This document shows, piece by piece, positions 5,604 to 6,167 of a stretch of DNA of 6,167 nucleotides. The DNA is from Deltaproteobacteria bacterium (GTDB lineage: Bacteria > Myxococcota > B64-G9), in assembly GCA_030591745.1 (NCBI GenBank), contig JAUVAM010000263.1, forward strand, positions 1-6,167, given 5' to 3'. Below the pieces are notes generated by a model that saw nothing but the letters and a program-made list of their open reading frames with translations, was not told the origin of the DNA and ran no database searches. The stretch's first letter is position 1. Every line of letters starts with the position of its first letter. A program made the position numbers and the translations under genes.

Positions 5604-6167
5604 ATGAATCGCCAAGGATTAAGATGTGTCCTGACCCCCTATTGTTTGCTGGCCGTGTTGGTGGTGTGGCTCTTGGCGCTGACTCCCGCCTTGGCGGTGG
5701 ACGCCGGTTTCGGTTGGTCTCCAAACACCGAGCCGGAACTGACCGGTTATCGGTTTTACTACGGTAGTTCCTCCGGCGTGTACGACGGTGACTTTGCCAA
5801 CGAGGGCGCGGGGCCTGACGCTGGGAGTCACGGTTACAACGGCTTTGACGTATCATTGTGCTCGCTGGGAAATATTTCAGAGCCTACTTACGGCCTGACC
5901 GGCTTCGACTCCGGATCCTTCGTTTGTTTTGCGGTGACCGCCCTCGGCGAGGCGGGATTGGAAAGCGACTTCAGCATCGAGGTTTGCATCGTTTTGACTT
6001 TTCAGGCCAAGGTGACGGCGCTCCCCGGTGGACCGGGCAGCCTGCTGGTGACCTGGACGCCGCTGCCGGCGGACGACGATGGCGTCATCGACCACTACAG
6101 GATTCACTACGACACAACCGCCCACGCATCCGGAGAGGCCTACCTGGGCACGGGGGCCGACCAGGGC
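5604..6167 (+). CDS. Secreted fibronectin type III domain protein (3' end outside window)
   Basis: An exported protein, open to the right edge, with 188 visible residues. The signal peptide has Arg3 and Arg7, a hydrophobic core (CLLAVLVVWLLALTPALA, about 14-31) and a probable signal peptidase I site after ALA, just before VDAGFGW. The first FnIII-like domain (about 32-131) begins with GFGWSPNTEPELTGYRFYYGSSSGVYDG, the Trp-x-Pro-Asn-x-Glu-Pro-x-x-x-Gly-Tyr-x-x-Tyr-Tyr-Gly pattern typical of exported FnIII domains in deltaproteobacterial genomes. It contains three Cys (86, 108, 128). A second FnIII domain starts at about 135 (AKVTALPGGPGSLLVTWTPLPADDDGVIDHYRIHYD). The start is ATG 5604, with GGAGG (5595-5599) four bases upstream. 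Such domains usually mediate protein or polysaccharide contacts in larger extracellular proteins. The downstream portion that would reveal the function is missing. It is divergent from the fumarase operon. Confidence 0.9.
   Translation, partial: MNRQGLRCVLTPYCLLAVLVVWLLALTPALAVDAGFGWSPNTEPELTGYRFYYGSSSGVYDGDFANEGAGPDAGSHGYNGFDVSLCSLGNISEPTYGLTGFDSGSFVCFAVTALGEAGLESDFSIEVCIVLTFQAKVTALPGGPGSLLVTWTPLPADDDGVIDHYRIHYDTTAHASGEAYLGTGADQG

Overview
The window carries six complete protein genes and two partial ones. It looks like an ordinary chromosomal segment of a moderately GC-rich, Gram-negative bacterium. The signs are a lipoprotein signal peptide, exported proteins with fibronectin-like domains, a two-subunit iron-sulfur fumarase and an HU protein. 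The style (long uncharacterised exported proteins, helical-repeat hypothetical proteins, Cys-containing FnIII proteins) suggests a Myxococcota, Bradymonadota or Desulfobacterota-like lineage. That placement is an inference from composition and gene style, not a database result.

Layout, left to right. (1) Positions 1-323 hold the C-terminal end of a probably exported protein on the + strand. It converges, with only three bases between the two stop codons, on (2) a 417-residue uncharacterised, probably cytosolic helical protein on the - strand (327-1580). (3) A 174-bp divergent intergenic region holds a good sigma70-like promoter for a PfkB-family sugar kinase (1755-2654, +). Its best match from memory is the ketohexokinase/sulfofructose-kinase-like branch. 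(4) A 225-bp gap holds a weak terminator and a strong TTGACA-N17-TACACT promoter for a 92-residue HU-family DNA-binding protein (2880-3158, +), which ends at a very strong hairpin terminator. (5) That terminator is nearly symmetric. It also serves a - strand operon that runs toward it: fumarase alpha (5377-4499), fumarase beta (4502-3921, start and stop codons overlapping as ATGA) and a small outer-membrane-type lipoprotein (3884-3234). (6) A 226-bp divergent intergenic region (5378-5603) contains a compact block of back-to-back palindromes and a 7-bp tandem repeat resembling dispersed intergenic repeats. (7) A secreted fibronectin type III protein (5604 onward, +) runs off the right edge.

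Functionally, the fumarase pair supplies the fumarate/malate step of the TCA cycle, the kinase phosphorylates a sugar or sugar-like substrate, and HU is a nucleoid architectural protein. These are housekeeping functions without an obvious shared pathway. I found no tRNA, rRNA, CRISPR array, insertion sequence or defence system. The points most worth a second look are the palindrome block at 5427-5515, the substrate of the kinase, the uncharacterised 417-residue protein, and the lipoprotein co-transcribed with fumarase.
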